Source: Leucogyrophana mollusca (Eukaryota > Basidiomycota > Agaricomycetes > Boletales). Taken from it: DNA of 64,000 bases. Position 1 is the first letter of the stretch; each line of letters starts with the position of its first letter. Of the stretch, positions 1 through 14,346 are shown piece after piece. Below the pieces are notes generated by a model, which was given only the letters and a program-made list of their open reading frames with translations, was not told the DNA's origin and ran no database searches. Both the position numbers and the translations under genes were made by a program. The DNA lies in NCBI GenBank assembly GCA_021014945.1, contig MU266367.1:93772-157771 (forward strand), written 5' to 3'.

Positions 1-2198
1 GTATTTTCCAGCACAGGACAGCATTTCAACACCAACGATCGTCTGGCAGTGTGCGGGATTGCTAAACATAGGCCCGCTTGTGCGTGACCACTCACGACGA
101 CAATAATCTGGACGTCAGCCACTAACATGCGAGAGCTGGCTTCGACGTGCGCCCTCGTGCACCAGTATGCAATATATTGCACTCCACCAAGGTCGCGATA
201 CGCTAAATGAATTGCACCATCTGCGATTTTTTTAGTCTCCATGTGGGATGACGACTTCGACAGGGGATGTCTTCGTGACTTTTCTTAATGTGATTCATAC
301 TCGTGCGGGAGCGACCGGGACTTTCAGATCTCAAAAGCTAGGCACAAACTATTCAGTGGAAACCCGAAGCCCGTGAGGTCGCATCACCTACCCACAGCCA
401 CTATTCCACTATCACCGTGCCCGTTGGGCACGCACAGAAATAAGCAGAAAGCACGACATGCTCAGAGTATCTTCGTCCTGGAATTCGGAATTGGCCTGAT
501 GGTCAGAAATATAGCTACCGGGATAGGTATGTCTTATCAGTCCCACTTCCATCCTTCCCGTCGATTTTCCAAAAACTGGATTCTGGTGGGCATCTCGCTA
601 TCATAGCTGTTCCACGCTGCAGCCAATGACACCATATGCTTTCCTCATGGCCAGTTCCACGATGTCATTGACGGGATTGTGTGTATCATGCCTCAACCTC
701 GGTCGTACCATTGATTTCCAGCCTTGAGAGGTGGCGTATCAATTCAGGCGTGAAGATATCCCCACTCAAAGCTCGACCTGTTGCATATCCGCTCGGTGAG
801 GTCAGGGAGTAGATCCTCCGCTGGGTTCTCTTAGCGTCGAAAGCGGTCATCATACGGCAGTCTGTGGGGGCTTCGAGTACGTCCGTATTCGTATCCCATC
901 ACGCGTCGATCTAACGCCCATTCATTATAGGTGCGACTTCTGCGCTGTCGACAACCATTCCAGTACAATCGTATTTATTGTTAGCAGATGACATCATTGC
1001 TAAGTATCTTGAAGAGACATCTATACTCGCATCGGGGAGGCCACATGCCTGCACCCACCCATGTACCTTCCCATCACACCTTGGCATCGGAGCCATTGAC
1101 ATCTTCGGAACTCAATGTTCAACGTCAAGTTTCAACCGGAACCCCACAGGCCAATTGTATATGGTGTCAACACGACAGATTCCGCCAGGAACGGGTCAAG
1201 TGAACTGACTGCAACACGGAACATGTTGACGGAACCAAGAATGGGAGTCCAGGATAGGTCGACGATGGGAGACTGATAGCAAGTATAGCTGGCCCCCCAA
1301 ACATACCTATCAAGTTTCAATTGAACCACCCCAGGAGGTATCTTGGGCGATCAGTGTGGACTACTATACATGCACCGCGGCAACGCAAAGGTAAAATTAG
1401 GATTTTAAGTGGGATGGTGATTGGATGATACTTGAGGCATGTGCGGGAGGAAGACGATGGAAGAGGTTGTTAGGCGTCGCGGGTACGCGTACCTATGTGA
1501 CTATTGAGTCGTGTTAATCGAGGGAATGGAGATCTAAGTATGACTGGAGAGTGCTCACGCCTCGCATGTTGTAACAAGCTTTTTTGCCTTCCTGTGGACA
1601 GAGATGGCGACGGGCTGGGTACGTGAGAAGGAAGGGCTATGTATACACTTTGAGTTTAGAGATGATTAGGTTCCCCCACCACTGCACTCAAGAATGGCGA
1701 CCAATCACGATGGACGGCGTCGCGTTTCGGTCGGAGTATGTGTAGGAACGTTTGGGGTGCAAGGCACAGACGGGAATGAAAACGGACTCGGTCGTTCCAC
1801 TCTGGGCTTTGCCAGGAGCCAAGGTCAGCTATGGGTGTACTAGCGGCAATCCAGACCACCCCGAGTCGCGATGCGATGCGAGACCCTCTTTATTTTCACT
1901 GATTCGCTGATTTTCAGTAACGGAGTCCACTGCCAGTTCTATGATGGTGAAGAGGGCGCTGTAAAAATAATAACGGGTGTGTGTAAATATTTGTGTCAAG
2001 TGCACAAAGAGTCTCCCGAGTAGAGGCCGGCGGCCGTTTTGGGTCGGTTCCTGAGTGGCCCAATTCTCGTTCCCTTTCCCGGGCGAGTGACCGACCGCGT
2101 GGATTGCAATATCCTTTTTCTCATATCTCTATCCACAGCTCAATAAAAGCTCCCCCGCTCACAGTCATTCCTTCCATACACCCCGCCAACTCTCAATA
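1..2198. other. Intergenic or relic sequence, no gene recognised
   Basis: I see only short overlapping open frames with no family resemblance and no consistent splice structure. No transposase, reverse transcriptase or RNA gene was recognised. The last 60 bases before position 2199 carry an AATAAAA stretch (about 2142-2148) that could act as a TATA-like element for the small peptide gene that follows. Confidence 0.5.
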
Positions 2199-2474
2199 AT
2201 GGTGTTCTCGTCAAAGTGGTACATTGCCTTCCTCCTGGCTTGCGTTCTCCAGGTCTCTGTAGCCTTGCCGGTGCGCTTACCTTTTAGTGATTATTGTGTT
2301 TGATGTAGGCGCTGACAACAACTATCTCATAGATTGAGCTGGCAGAAAGAGTAAGGACCCATCTCAATCATTAGCCGAGCTCCTCTTGTTGACCGCATGG
2401 TGGACCCACAGGACCGTCCTGTTGCAGATAACTTTGGCGGAGGCGGTGGAGGCGGTGGAGGCCCCGACTGGTAG
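2199..2474 (+). CDS. Tiny secreted Gly-rich peptide precursor (three exons)
   Basis: I read three exons, 2199-2270, 2333-2350 and 2412-2474, joined by introns with GT..AG ends in phase 0. The product is about 50 residues. A hydrophobic signal peptide ends in VALP, followed by the mini-exon IELAER, then a last exon that starts DRPVADNF, runs through nine consecutive Gly codons and ends PDW. The middle exon ends exactly at Glu-Arg, a possible Kex2-like cleavage point. The same style (ALP after the signal peptide, a tiny exon, an acidic-Arg site at an exon border) occurs in the peptide genes at 17858, 23155 and 34625, so this may be a distant relative. No homologue is recognised. Function unknown; the gene model is inference from splice motifs and reading frame. 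Confidence 0.45.
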
Positions 2475-3196
2475 AGTGTCCACGCCAACACTGGTATGTC
2501 CGATATTTCCTGGTCTAGCCTCTGTGTTGATGATCTACCGACGACGACAGCCCTGTTCTCCGGTCTGTCGATCCCTCGTGCTGCCTAAAACCAGTCCTCG
2601 TGCTTCTCGCGTTCCAATCCCATCACCTGTTTATTCATCGCCATTGGTGCTATACGCTCCATATCCCATTTCTCGCTGCAATTAATCCATGTCGTCGTAA
2701 TCACACATTCCTTTTCATATTTAGCTTGCGTTTCCAGCGGTGGAAGCCGTCTTGCAAGATCTATAACCAATAACCTTGTATACTCGACTTGTATTCCATC
2801 CACTTTGAAACTGAGTTATCTATTTTGCTTTGGACACCTACATTCGTATCTGCTCTCGCTCATCCACTTACTATGTGATAAAAGGGTTTAGCCTCGGTTT
2901 TGATTTGATTTCTTGCACATCCTGCAGCTGCAGTCGAATGGATACACTTATAAATCGAATTAATTCTCCCGAAGATGATGCTTTCGAAGGTCGACGAAGT
3001 GCTGATTTTGATGAACTGTCGTGCACTGACCTGCACTGGGTGCTGACTCAGTCGTCGACTGAGCCTCAGCCTCAGTTGTGATTGCCAGCCACCGGAACAG
3101 ACCGAGCCTAGCTTAGGGCCGGCATAGTCGCGTAAATGGACGCGCTGGTTTACGCGTTTCGTACACCTTTACACCAAAACGCTTTCTTCCCCAACC
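2475..3196. other. Intergenic, promoter side of MCM3
   Basis: No gene recognised. Between about 3112 and 3165 there is a GC-rich stretch with several CGCG/ACGCG words (for example near 3131, 3143 and 3154), the type of box often found upstream of DNA replication genes (MCB-like ACGCG). That reading is inference from position and motif only. Confidence 0.35.
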
Positions 3197-6016
<2,820 letters not shown>

Positions 6017-6359
6017 GTAGGACAACCGCGGGGGTCTCTTTACATTGATCTTGCATTGGATTTTCTTGTTTTCGCTTTCGTTGCTGATTGACTCGCCACT
6101 GTATTCCCCTGTTGTTATGCAATTGTACTTATAACACCTAGAGATAAGAAATGTGCACATGGACAGTGCCACACTATTGCGTGTTTTGACATTCGCTCGT
6201 GTCCTGTGTTGGAGCCGAAACATAGCTTGCTTGCTATTTACAGGCACCTAGTCCATCTCGCACTCCAGCTCGGTCCCACCCTATTACTCGCGTCCCCGCA
6301 ACATCACTCCCACGTCTGCTGGCGCTCTCACACATGCACGGCGCCCCACTTCTACCCTC

Positions 6360-9300
6360 TCACCGCCGGCAATCGTCCCTGAGCCGCAACACCGTACGGA
6401 TCTCTTCTCTCCCCAGTCCGCTTGTCTCCAAGCCCTCAGCTGCTTCCTCCCACCGGTCACCGCCATCCACCTCGCCCTCGGTATCCAATAGCCTTCCTGC
6501 GGTGAGCAATCGGTTCCACGGTGCCTCTACCCTCGCACGAGAAGTGGCAAGCGCAGCTTGGCAGGTCTCGGCCCACAGCTCACATTCGGCGTGCACCGTG
6601 CGGGCCTGGTGTAATGTGAGGGCTGGACGGTAAAGCACTTCACGCTGGAGGATGTATTCTGCAAGGCGCGCCGCGATACGGCGGTAGAGGGTGGTCGTAA
6701 GCGAATTTGGAAGCGTGTTCCGCTGGAAGGTGAGGTGCGAAGATAGGAGGGCGATCGGGGGTAGGAGAGTGGGGGGAACAGCTATGCTGTCACTGTCCGC
6801 TTGCGATTCGGAATCCGATCTGGGACTGCACGACTGGGATTAGTCCAAAACTAGAGGAGTGAAGACGTACGCACGAAGTGATCGCGGCAAAATGTGGCTT
6901 GAGCAAGGCCTCGACTTCACCGCACACCTGGGAGACAAGCATGTCCTCAGCGCGGGATACGAGCTTTGCATACTGAGTGACCAGCTCTTCGAAGATCGTT
7001 CCTTCTAGTGTATCCTCACCCTCATTGGTGTCCGGCAGCGAACGATGTACCTCAACTCGGGCGCGCAATGATGCCCGACGATTGATCTCTGCCCAAAGTT
7101 CGAGAAAGAACTATCATCACGGTCGTTAGGTGCCAAGAGGTGTGATAAGGTCGAGCACCTACCATCTCCTCCCCCCACCCCACCATTGCCACTTCTACGT
7201 ATTTTGCACTAATCAGCGCCTTGCAAAGCCGTTGGCTGCCCTCAACACCGCCTGTCAGCCGCCGCGTGTCCATTCGCGGGCCGTCGACACCTAATCCACC
7301 TGGAACAGCACGCACGAGTGCGGACGAGAGTGTCTCGAACGCATCGAGGGATGAAGATATGCGTGCATGATAAGCTTCCAGGAGGGGAAGCTGAACGTGG
7401 ATAAGAAAACGGCTGCGTTGCGCAAACGAAGGGAGTGGGGAGTAGCGGTCTACGTGATATTACTTCACGACAGGAATCATAAAGTGGAAAGGAAGCACGT
7501 ACCAGTGACCTGCTCAACTAAGGCCTTGATTCGCCTCGCAGAATTCGTCGCCCGGAGATCCCCTGTACCTCGCGAGTTGGGGTGTTCATCAGAGTCGTTC
7601 CCCTCATCGTCTGCGATGAGCCAGGCGTCCGGTGCGCTGATTATCTCATGGTATTGGTCCTCCGCGACTGTTGATCAAGGTCAAGAACGCCCACACTGAC
7701 AACCAAGCCAACGTACATTTCTTCTCGCCTTCCAGCCATGCATCGAACCATTCCTTTTTGTCCAAAATAACAGCACTCACTCCCGCTCGCTCTTCGCCTG
7801 TGCCCTTCCCTTTGTCATTCTCCTTATTATCCGACCCATCGCCTCCTTGAAACTCGTACCCCATTTCTCGCAATGCCGCGTCGAACACGAGTGCTTGGTA
7901 CACTGTATGTGCCAGGAGACCAGGGTGCGGTAGGAGCTGGGGAACGGTACGTCGCAATTTACGTGCGAGAAGGGGAAGAAGGAGCGTGGTGTAGTTATGC
8001 TGGAGTCCAACGGATGTTAGTTTAGGGGACAAGCGAGCACCACATGTGTTGGACTCCTTACCCACGCGCTGACATTCTTGTATTTGGTATCCCCAAGGAT
8101 GCGCTGTGCTACCACTTCCATGAATGGCCTATGGTCGTGCGCAACATTGATGATATGAGTGAAATACCACTCTGGCTGCGGAGCGTTTACGACGCGAGTA
8201 AAGCACTGAGCACATATGCAGAGTGGATTACTACCGGTATCAACGCACCTTGTCCAGTCTGTTCGTCTGTCTATCACCGTCAAAGTGATATTTGAACCGC
8301 TGTGCAACTGGTAGTACAAGAGCCTCGAGGGGAACAAGGCCTTCGTGGTCATTGCCGGGCAACGACGAATGAAGAATTTCTCCGCTAGAGTAACAAGTGT
8401 CAGACCCGCTGCTGGGTTCACGCATGTAAGATGAGGCAATCCACTTGCATCTCCTGCAACCTCAGCAAATCCGTAAACGCCGATTCGAACGCCTTGCGAT
8501 CATCAGCGGAAGCAGAGGCATAGTCAACAGGCATTGGCCAGCCAAGCTTTTCAGAAGCTGATAAAAGCGAACTGCAAGGAATCATATATCAGTATCATCG
8601 CGAATCGTGAATCTGTCGCAGAACTAGGACTTACGCAGACAAAAAGCCCTTCATGTCTGACCATGTCTTATCCCGTATTCTTTGTAAGAATTTTGCGAGA
8701 TGAAGTGTGCTATGCTCACTCCCAAGGTCTTCAACTGCGCCGCAGGCGCGGGAGACTTCTTGGATGAAAACCTGCAGCGTTTTGTACTCGGACGTAGATG
8801 CTACAGTCAGGGGAGAGGATGAAGACTTCATTTGGGCTACAGCTGCTTCGCTATAAAAGCAAAGGTGGTATCAGCACCGCTACAAAGATGGAAACCACTT
8901 ATAAGCAGTACCTCAACGCCAAAGCCCGTTCAACAATAGAAACATACGCCCCGACGCCTTCAAGCTCTTTCAGAGCTCGGTGCATCGTCTCTACATCCTC
9001 GAGTAATGTGGGTTTGCTTTCGCCGTCTGAATGACCAAGTGACGACACGAGTTCATGCGACAAGGCGGCAAGCTCGTCTGTCAGACCCTGGCGCTCCAAC
9101 CCGAGTTCTCGTGCCGACTCGAGGTGCGTAAGTGCCGCAATCTGAGCTTTTGATTTAACGGAAGCGATGGATTCTTTTGAGGCAATGAGCTGGCTGATAC
9201 GTGTTCAGAGCGAACGCTACAAGAATGCAAAGTACTAACGCACCTGCTGGGTGAGTTGTGCTTTCTTTATGCCAGCTTCTTGGACAGCACTCTCGAGTTC

Positions 9301-9447
9301 ATCCAGCTTACTAGTATCGGAGAACCTGTCATTCAGCAGCTCTAGCGCTGATTTGTGCGCAAGCCCTGCGTTTGGAGGCTCAAGTAATCGCTGAATTTGC
9401 TGCGAGGTCATGTCAACGGTTGGGGTGTGTGCAGCACTCGGAAGCAA
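6360..9447 (-). CDS. RINT1: RINT1/TIP20 family protein, Dsl1-type tethering complex
   Basis: Predicted subunit of the ER-side tethering complex (Dsl1 in yeast, NRZ in animals) that captures Golgi-derived COPI vesicles. The family signature is clear: RFKYHFDGDRQTNRLDK followed across a splice site by PEWYFTHI, then HNYTTLLLPLLARKL and LPHPGLLAHTVYQAL. The C-terminus has ILQREVLYRPALTLHQA and ends at 6360. The N-terminal exon (9447 down to about 9243) encodes a helical stretch with LNDRFSDTSKLDELE. The start may be the Met at 9447 or the in-frame Met at 9411 (MTSQQIQ). The gene has many short introns and I did not fix every border. It is divergent from the carbonic anhydrase gene, with about 207 bp between starts. 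Family assignment is firm; the tethering role is from family knowledge. Confidence 0.85.
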
Positions 9448-9654
9448 TGCTGGTCGGGTACACTGGAGTAATGACCCGAAATGGAATATTAGCCCCTGGA
9501 TGGCTATTGGATCTGGTTATAAGTAATGGCATCAGCGATCGCGCGGATGGCATAATTTTTAGAATGACGAGTCCGTTTCCACTAATACCATTAATATTGC
9601 CAGCACAATCCCACCCACCGCCTCTCCTTACGCTCTCACACCAGAAGATATACA

Positions 9655-10313
9655 ATGTCAAACCTTGACTTCCAACCTGCAAATGATCGGTACGCCGCCG
9701 ACTTTGGCGACAGAGCGCTGCTCAGCATCCCACCCACGAGGAAACTCATTGTCGGTGCGCTAATATTCTTATCGTGATTTATTTTACCTGACTGTTTACA
9801 GTGACATGCATGGATGCTCGTCTCAAGTAATGTCCCACATTTCTCCTGGCTGTTCATTACTGATCGAGTTCATAGCCCTTCCGAGTTCCTGGGACTCAAA
9901 GATGGTGAGGCACATGTCATTCGAAACGCAGGTGGTTTAGCGTGCGTCCCCCCTGTCCATGACCTGTACCACCGCTTCTCACCCCCTTCGACAGCAAAGA
10001 TGCTTTACGGTCCATCATAATCTCACAGCGCCTCCTCGGCACAAAGGACATCGTCGTCATCCACCACTCTAACTGTGGCATGCTCACCTTCACAGATTCC
10101 GCCCTGCGCTCCAAGATAAAAGAGGCGCACCCGGGAGATACCGCCATCTCCGAGGCAGTCAAGGGCCTGGAGTTCGGGCCCTTCGCAAACCTGGACGACA
10201 GCGTCAGGGATGATGTGTCCTACCTGAAGAATAATCCCCTGGTATTGAAGGAGGGCAGTATCACAGGCTGGGTATACGATGTTGAGACTGGAAAAGTCAG
10301 ACAGGTCGCCTAA
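9655..10313 (+). CDS. Beta-class carbonic anhydrase
   Basis: Zinc enzyme interconverting CO2 and bicarbonate. Four exons: 9655-9754, 9802-9826, 9876-9941 and 9995-10313, closing to 170 codons (169 residues). The Cys-Asp-Arg element is CMDAR (Cys36, Asp38, Arg40) and the second zinc site is HHSNCG (His88, Cys91). Between them lies the conserved VIRNAGG and a DALRSIIISQRLLGT helix. At 169 residues it is the short type, without the N-terminal extension of mitochondrial or long fungal forms, and I see no targeting peptide, so a cytosolic location is likely. The small second exon (25 nt) encodes part of the catalytic CMDAR segment. The gene is convergent with the NmrA-like gene downstream. Confidence 0.92.
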
Positions 10314-10716
10314 GCGGTCGAGCGAAGTTGGGAAAATAATCATCAGCGTTGTCCCGAACAACTTGTACCAACATTATCATCGTGTCCAAACAACTAAACC
10401 GGGATCCTCAGTGCGGATGTAAGGAACCAGAAATCAGGCGGATGAGATTGCGCAAGACGGTAGTGGGTCCCCCCTCGATGACTCCAGGAGAGTGCGAGAT
10501 GTCCCGTTCGCACGCTGTCGAGTGTGCCTAAGAGCAACAGGCGGTAAGTTTCTAGGGGCTGAAGTACGATGAAGGCGAACACACAGACAAGTTTGAATAT
10601 ATCATCTTCCCGAAATGGAGGGGGAAAGCGAAGAAGTAATACAGCGAATAGAATACATGTAGGTAGTGGGAGAGCTGTACAGACGTTGTGTAGCCATGCA
10701 GTTCGGAGCATCGTTT

Positions 10717-12109
10717 TCACTTCGAACCACCACTCTTCTTGATTAGTACATCTAACTCAGGAGGGATGCTTTTCAAGAAATCCTCGGTGGTGTACACCGG
10801 ATTCCACCCTATAGCCCGTGCCCTATCAGCTCGGCAGCGTGAGTTCGAGCCAAGGAGTGGCCCCTGGAGACACCACCGGGCTCAGCATGATAAAAACCGG
10901 TATAATCAAGGAAGCCACACACCATAAAGCCGAAATACTTTTGTAGTTCCTCCTCGCTGAAGGTCGTTGGCTCGGAACTCTCGCTCTTGCCCTTTTCATA
11001 CAACGCCTGGGCCATGACCTTGCACGCATCGTACAGCGTATGTTCACCATTCTCGCCGAAGTAAAAGCCCTCCCGTCCGTGCCCAGCCAGTTCGGACGCC
11101 GCAGCAGGGTTGGTCGCCGCCTCGAATACGGTGATAAAGAGAGCGGCTAAATCGTCGACATGGACATTCTGCCAGATGTTTTTCCCTTCGCCGACCGTCC
11201 CCCCTTGGCCCCTGTCTAAACTTGCTTTGAAAAGAACCGGAACCAGGATCGAGTGCGGATTTTGCAAGCCCAAATCAATCAGCGGGCTAGAAGCGACACC
11301 ATAAACAACGGACGGAATGATGATGTACGTCTTGACATAGCCTGCAATGAGTCAGAAAAATGTTGTGATTCGGCTCCATAGATGGTGTTTATGACCTAGC
11401 TTGTCTGCTTCAACGATCTCGAGGTCGACATTGCGATGGATCTGGGTGGGACTGAGCGACTCGATTTGCTCGACATTCGTGTCAGAGTACACGACGTCCG
11501 TGCCATGTTTCCCAGCCGCATTATCTGACAACACACCTACACAAAATCATTAGCCCCTGGCAGCGCGATGACGACACTTAGGTCTGACCCGTTCCGGACT
11601 GAACGAGTATATAATGAAGGTCAGTACTTGTCGCACAAAGGCATCAGAGAATCTCTTCACCGCATGCAAAAGAACGGGGACAGTCCCAGTCTTTTCATGC
11701 CTTTGCTTTAGGCCGGCGAGAAAGGTTTTTGTCGCTCCCATATCGTCTGAGTCCGCCTGGGTGAGTCGACAAGATCAGAAGCCTGCGTAACAGTTCGAAC
11801 GAGCAGCTTACACATGAAAACAAAACACCTGCCTCAGAAGCAAGTTGCATCAAAAGCTCAGTGTCATTGGTCGACCCAACAACAGCTTTTATGTTCGCTC
11901 CTAATTGACTGAACTTAGGGGCTTTCTCCTCGGATCGAACGAGTACAGTTATCTGAAAGTCCTTCGCTTTCGGATGCTTCAGCAAATGGCTGAGGACTTG
12001 ACCGCCGATGTAGCCTAAGAAGTAACGGTTCATTGTCGGCGAGAGCACTCTCATATGGAACCAGAGACTCACCTGTGGCACCAAGCAAAAATATTTGTGT
12101 TTGTGACAT
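10717..12109 (-). CDS. NmrA-like / atypical SDR NAD(P)-binding protein
   Basis: The N-terminus encodes FLLGATG, with an intron inside the motif, continuing YIGGQVL; spliced, this is the Rossmann glycine motif GATGYIGG. Then come ITVLVRSEEKAPKF, a VVGSTND segment, and later VVYSDTNVEQIESL, a YIIIPSVVYG strand and the NVHVDDLAALF segment usual in this family. The last exon encodes LGSNSRCRADRARAIGW and ends IKKSGGSK at 10717. About 330 residues in several exons. Proteins of this type are common in agaricomycetes, usually annotated as NAD(P)-binding or NmrA-like, and serve as redox sensors or reductases of unknown substrate. No substrate can be proposed from the sequence. It borders the duplicated accessory region but looks single copy. 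Confidence 0.8.
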
Positions 12110-12890
12110 TGGTTCGGAGAGAGATCAGCTCCCTGGAATAATGATCACTTGGTGAAAGTGGTGAAGAATTGTTCCGCTGGTTCCCCCTTTATGAACCCCA
12201 CAGATGAAACGCCAACCCCTGACGTCGAAGCCCCAGTTGCTTAACCTTCGTGGTTAAAACTCGCTCAACCTCCATTTAAGTTGCATCTTGCGCCCCTTTT
12301 GGAGAAGCAGCCAGTCCCTTTTAGCTCACTTCCACAGGTATGCCCATATATCACAGGGTCGCTCCCGAGGGTCGGAGATTGCTCAAGAGTGAGCTGTTGC
12401 TTAGTGAGGGGCGCAGATGCCTATGAAACGGAAATCCTCGAAATCTTGGTCAGACTGGAGCTATGATTCATAAGCATATGCCGGAAAACTGATAAGTATT
12501 GTCAGCCGCTGATCTCATAACTATGTGATTTTGGCAAACACATATTCTCCTGGGTAGATGGCAGACTCGATTGTTTGCTCCCCCTGTTGAGGGAATATTT
12601 CTCAGCAATAGCAGTTCTAGCGGCCCCGATGGGCTTATTTTGATGTTACAGGGAGATTGAAGGTTTATACAGTGGTTAATTTGAATCCGCATATTATGCT
12701 GGCGAGTTGACGCTGTTGCTGGCGGTAACGACGGCGTGAGAAGGAAACACCTAGGTGGCACGTTCGCGCAATCTGAGCCCAGGTGAAGTGCATGTTGCAT
12801 GTTGACTGCTTGACAGGAGCGCCACGACGGCTGGCTGAGAGTAACCAAGTGCGAGGTGAAGATTGGTGTCACAAGGTTCAGAAAGGATGT
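12110..12890. other. Intergenic, left edge of accessory region
   Basis: No gene supported. An open frame on the minus strand (12468-12992) is long only by chance: its N-terminal third is the decayed ARP10 fragment described next, and the rest resembles nothing. Confidence 0.5.
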
Positions 12891-13500
12891 GTGCAGGCGG
12901 ATGATGAACCCGGAGAGCATCAGCGCGCCACCGATGGACGATGCCATAGCCTTTTGAAGATCTACTGGAATCGAGGTGTCGCGAGTCAGCAAGGTCTACG
13001 GAGACATTGAAACGTCGATCAAAGCGAACCTTGAGAAGGGTGTCCAAGATCACCTCGACCATCCGGGGCTTGGGATCTGTTTACAAGGAGCTTGGGCGCG
13101 AAGAGTAAAGTTGCTGTACAGGGCCGTAAATCGAAGAAACGAACTTACTGGTGTAATACAGCATGCACCTCTCTAGATTGGTCTCAAACAGTCTGTCTTG
13201 CTCGACTCTTTCTGTTGACTCCGTAGCGCGACTGAAACTCAATAAAGACTGAACGTTGTGTGGCTCAGCGTAGAACACATCTCTTGCTTTACCTTCTCCA
13301 CTGAACCCGACTTTCCATATCAGCGATCCAGGGCCTATGACGACGCGATCTTTAGTCCAATATAACGAATGCCTGCGAGCGGTTGTGTAATGGGGCGAAG
13401 CCTAGAGGATACGGGAGCCTGCCACTCGGGTGGTTGATGGTGTTGCTGCTGGTGTCACCGGGCCGGTTTTCGCGCGAGGAGTACCAGGAACTGCAGATAT
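12891..13500 (-). pseudogene. Broken ARP10 (dynactin actin-related protein) fragment
   Basis: This is a shortened copy of the intact gene at 29932-32015. The exon 1 part (about 13170-13500) still encodes WKVGFSGEGKARDVFYAEP, but the initiator ATG is ATA (13498-13500 on the plus strand reads TAT) and a TAG interrupts the N-terminal region where the intact copy has CAA. A second piece (about 12891-13060) corresponds to the exon beginning PVDLRKTMASS. The two pieces are joined by an internal deletion of about 0.9 kb relative to the intact copy. It cannot make an actin-fold protein. It shows that copy A was derived from an ARP10-containing block. Confidence 0.85.
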
Positions 13501-13989
13501 CTCCGAGTTATCGATAACAAACGCCTGATTCCAAGAACCAATATCGAGTCAGCATCAACATCATGTTGATCATGCGAGTCGCGACTGAGCTGTTGCCTTC
13601 ATGTATTTTTTGAAGCACGTGACAGCAGGTGACACCCTCCAGACTGAGACGCGATTTCGCCTATTACTTAGTGTAGCTGGTCCGCATACGGAATCTGAAG
13701 TAGCGTGATATAATGAATGGCTGGTGGGACTTCCATACAGTTTAGTGGCCCGAGTTCACATCCACCACCGGTGTTGCGAGGATTTGCATTTAAATACAAC
13801 AAATACTCAAGAGCTTGTGCTGAGTCATCGCGCCCCCCTAGAATTACTTCTCCGACTCATGACAGAGGCGGTTCGCCATCACCACCCTCATCACAAACAT
13901 GCGCCGACATGAAGTCTAGGGCCTTTTTAGGCGGGTCCACCCAAAATACCTGCGAGTACTCGCTATATGCTGTCCAGATGTGATTTAAG

Positions 13990-14346
13990 TCACACCAACG
14001 GCCGAACCAGAGGCAAACACGCACCAATTTCTCTCCCATGACAGTGGGCATGCTCTCGGAGAGAAATCGTGAACGGGGAGGTCAAGTCACCGTTAGTGAA
14101 CACCGCGCTTTTGGTTTTCCCGCTGAACTCCGCAGGGAGGTTGATGCATCTGCACCGGGTAAATTCGAAAGTCCAGAGTTCGCCGCTGTACGTTTTGTAG
14201 TGGCCAGTGCAGTTGTAGCCGTCGTGGACAGTGAATTTATAGCCAAGGTGGTTGTTGGCGGCTATGCAATTCTTCGGAGTGTGCTCGGCGACTACTGCGG
14301 CAGCCAATGCAAGGGGTGTCAGAGTGAAGTACTTGAGGGCAACCAT
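13990..14346 (-). CDS. Small secreted Cys-rich protein, possibly crystallin-like
   Basis: A 118-residue open frame with a signal peptide of about 20 residues (MVALKYFTLTPLALAAAVVA). The mature part has at least six Cys and the stretch KFTVHDGYNCTGHYKTYSG, followed by RCRCINLPAEFSGKTKSAVF. The aromatic/Gly pattern and the terminal KSA-hydrophobic motif recall small secreted beta/gamma-crystallin-like proteins of basidiomycetes, but this is only a resemblance. A spliced alternative is possible: a GTGCGT donor near 14018 and a TCGCAG acceptor near 13943 would replace the C-terminal tail with a short ILGGPA-type end. The copy in block B is 5'-truncated, so this is the only intact copy in the window. 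Confidence 0.6.
   Translation of the reverse strand: MVALKYFTLTPLALAAAVVAEHTPKNCIAANNHLGYKFTVHDGYNCTGHYKTYSGELWTFEFTRCRCINLPAEFSGKTKSAVFTNGDLTSPFTISLREHAHCHGREIGACLPLVRPLV

Noticed and set aside
10830..10860. tRNA-like GTTCGAGCC word
   Set aside because: It lies at the border of the last exon of the NmrA-like gene and no acceptor stem or anticodon arm can be drawn around it.
12468..12992. Minus-strand frame of 174 residues
   Set aside because: Its N-terminal part is the decayed ARP10 exon and the rest has no conserved features; it is an accidental extension through a pseudogene.
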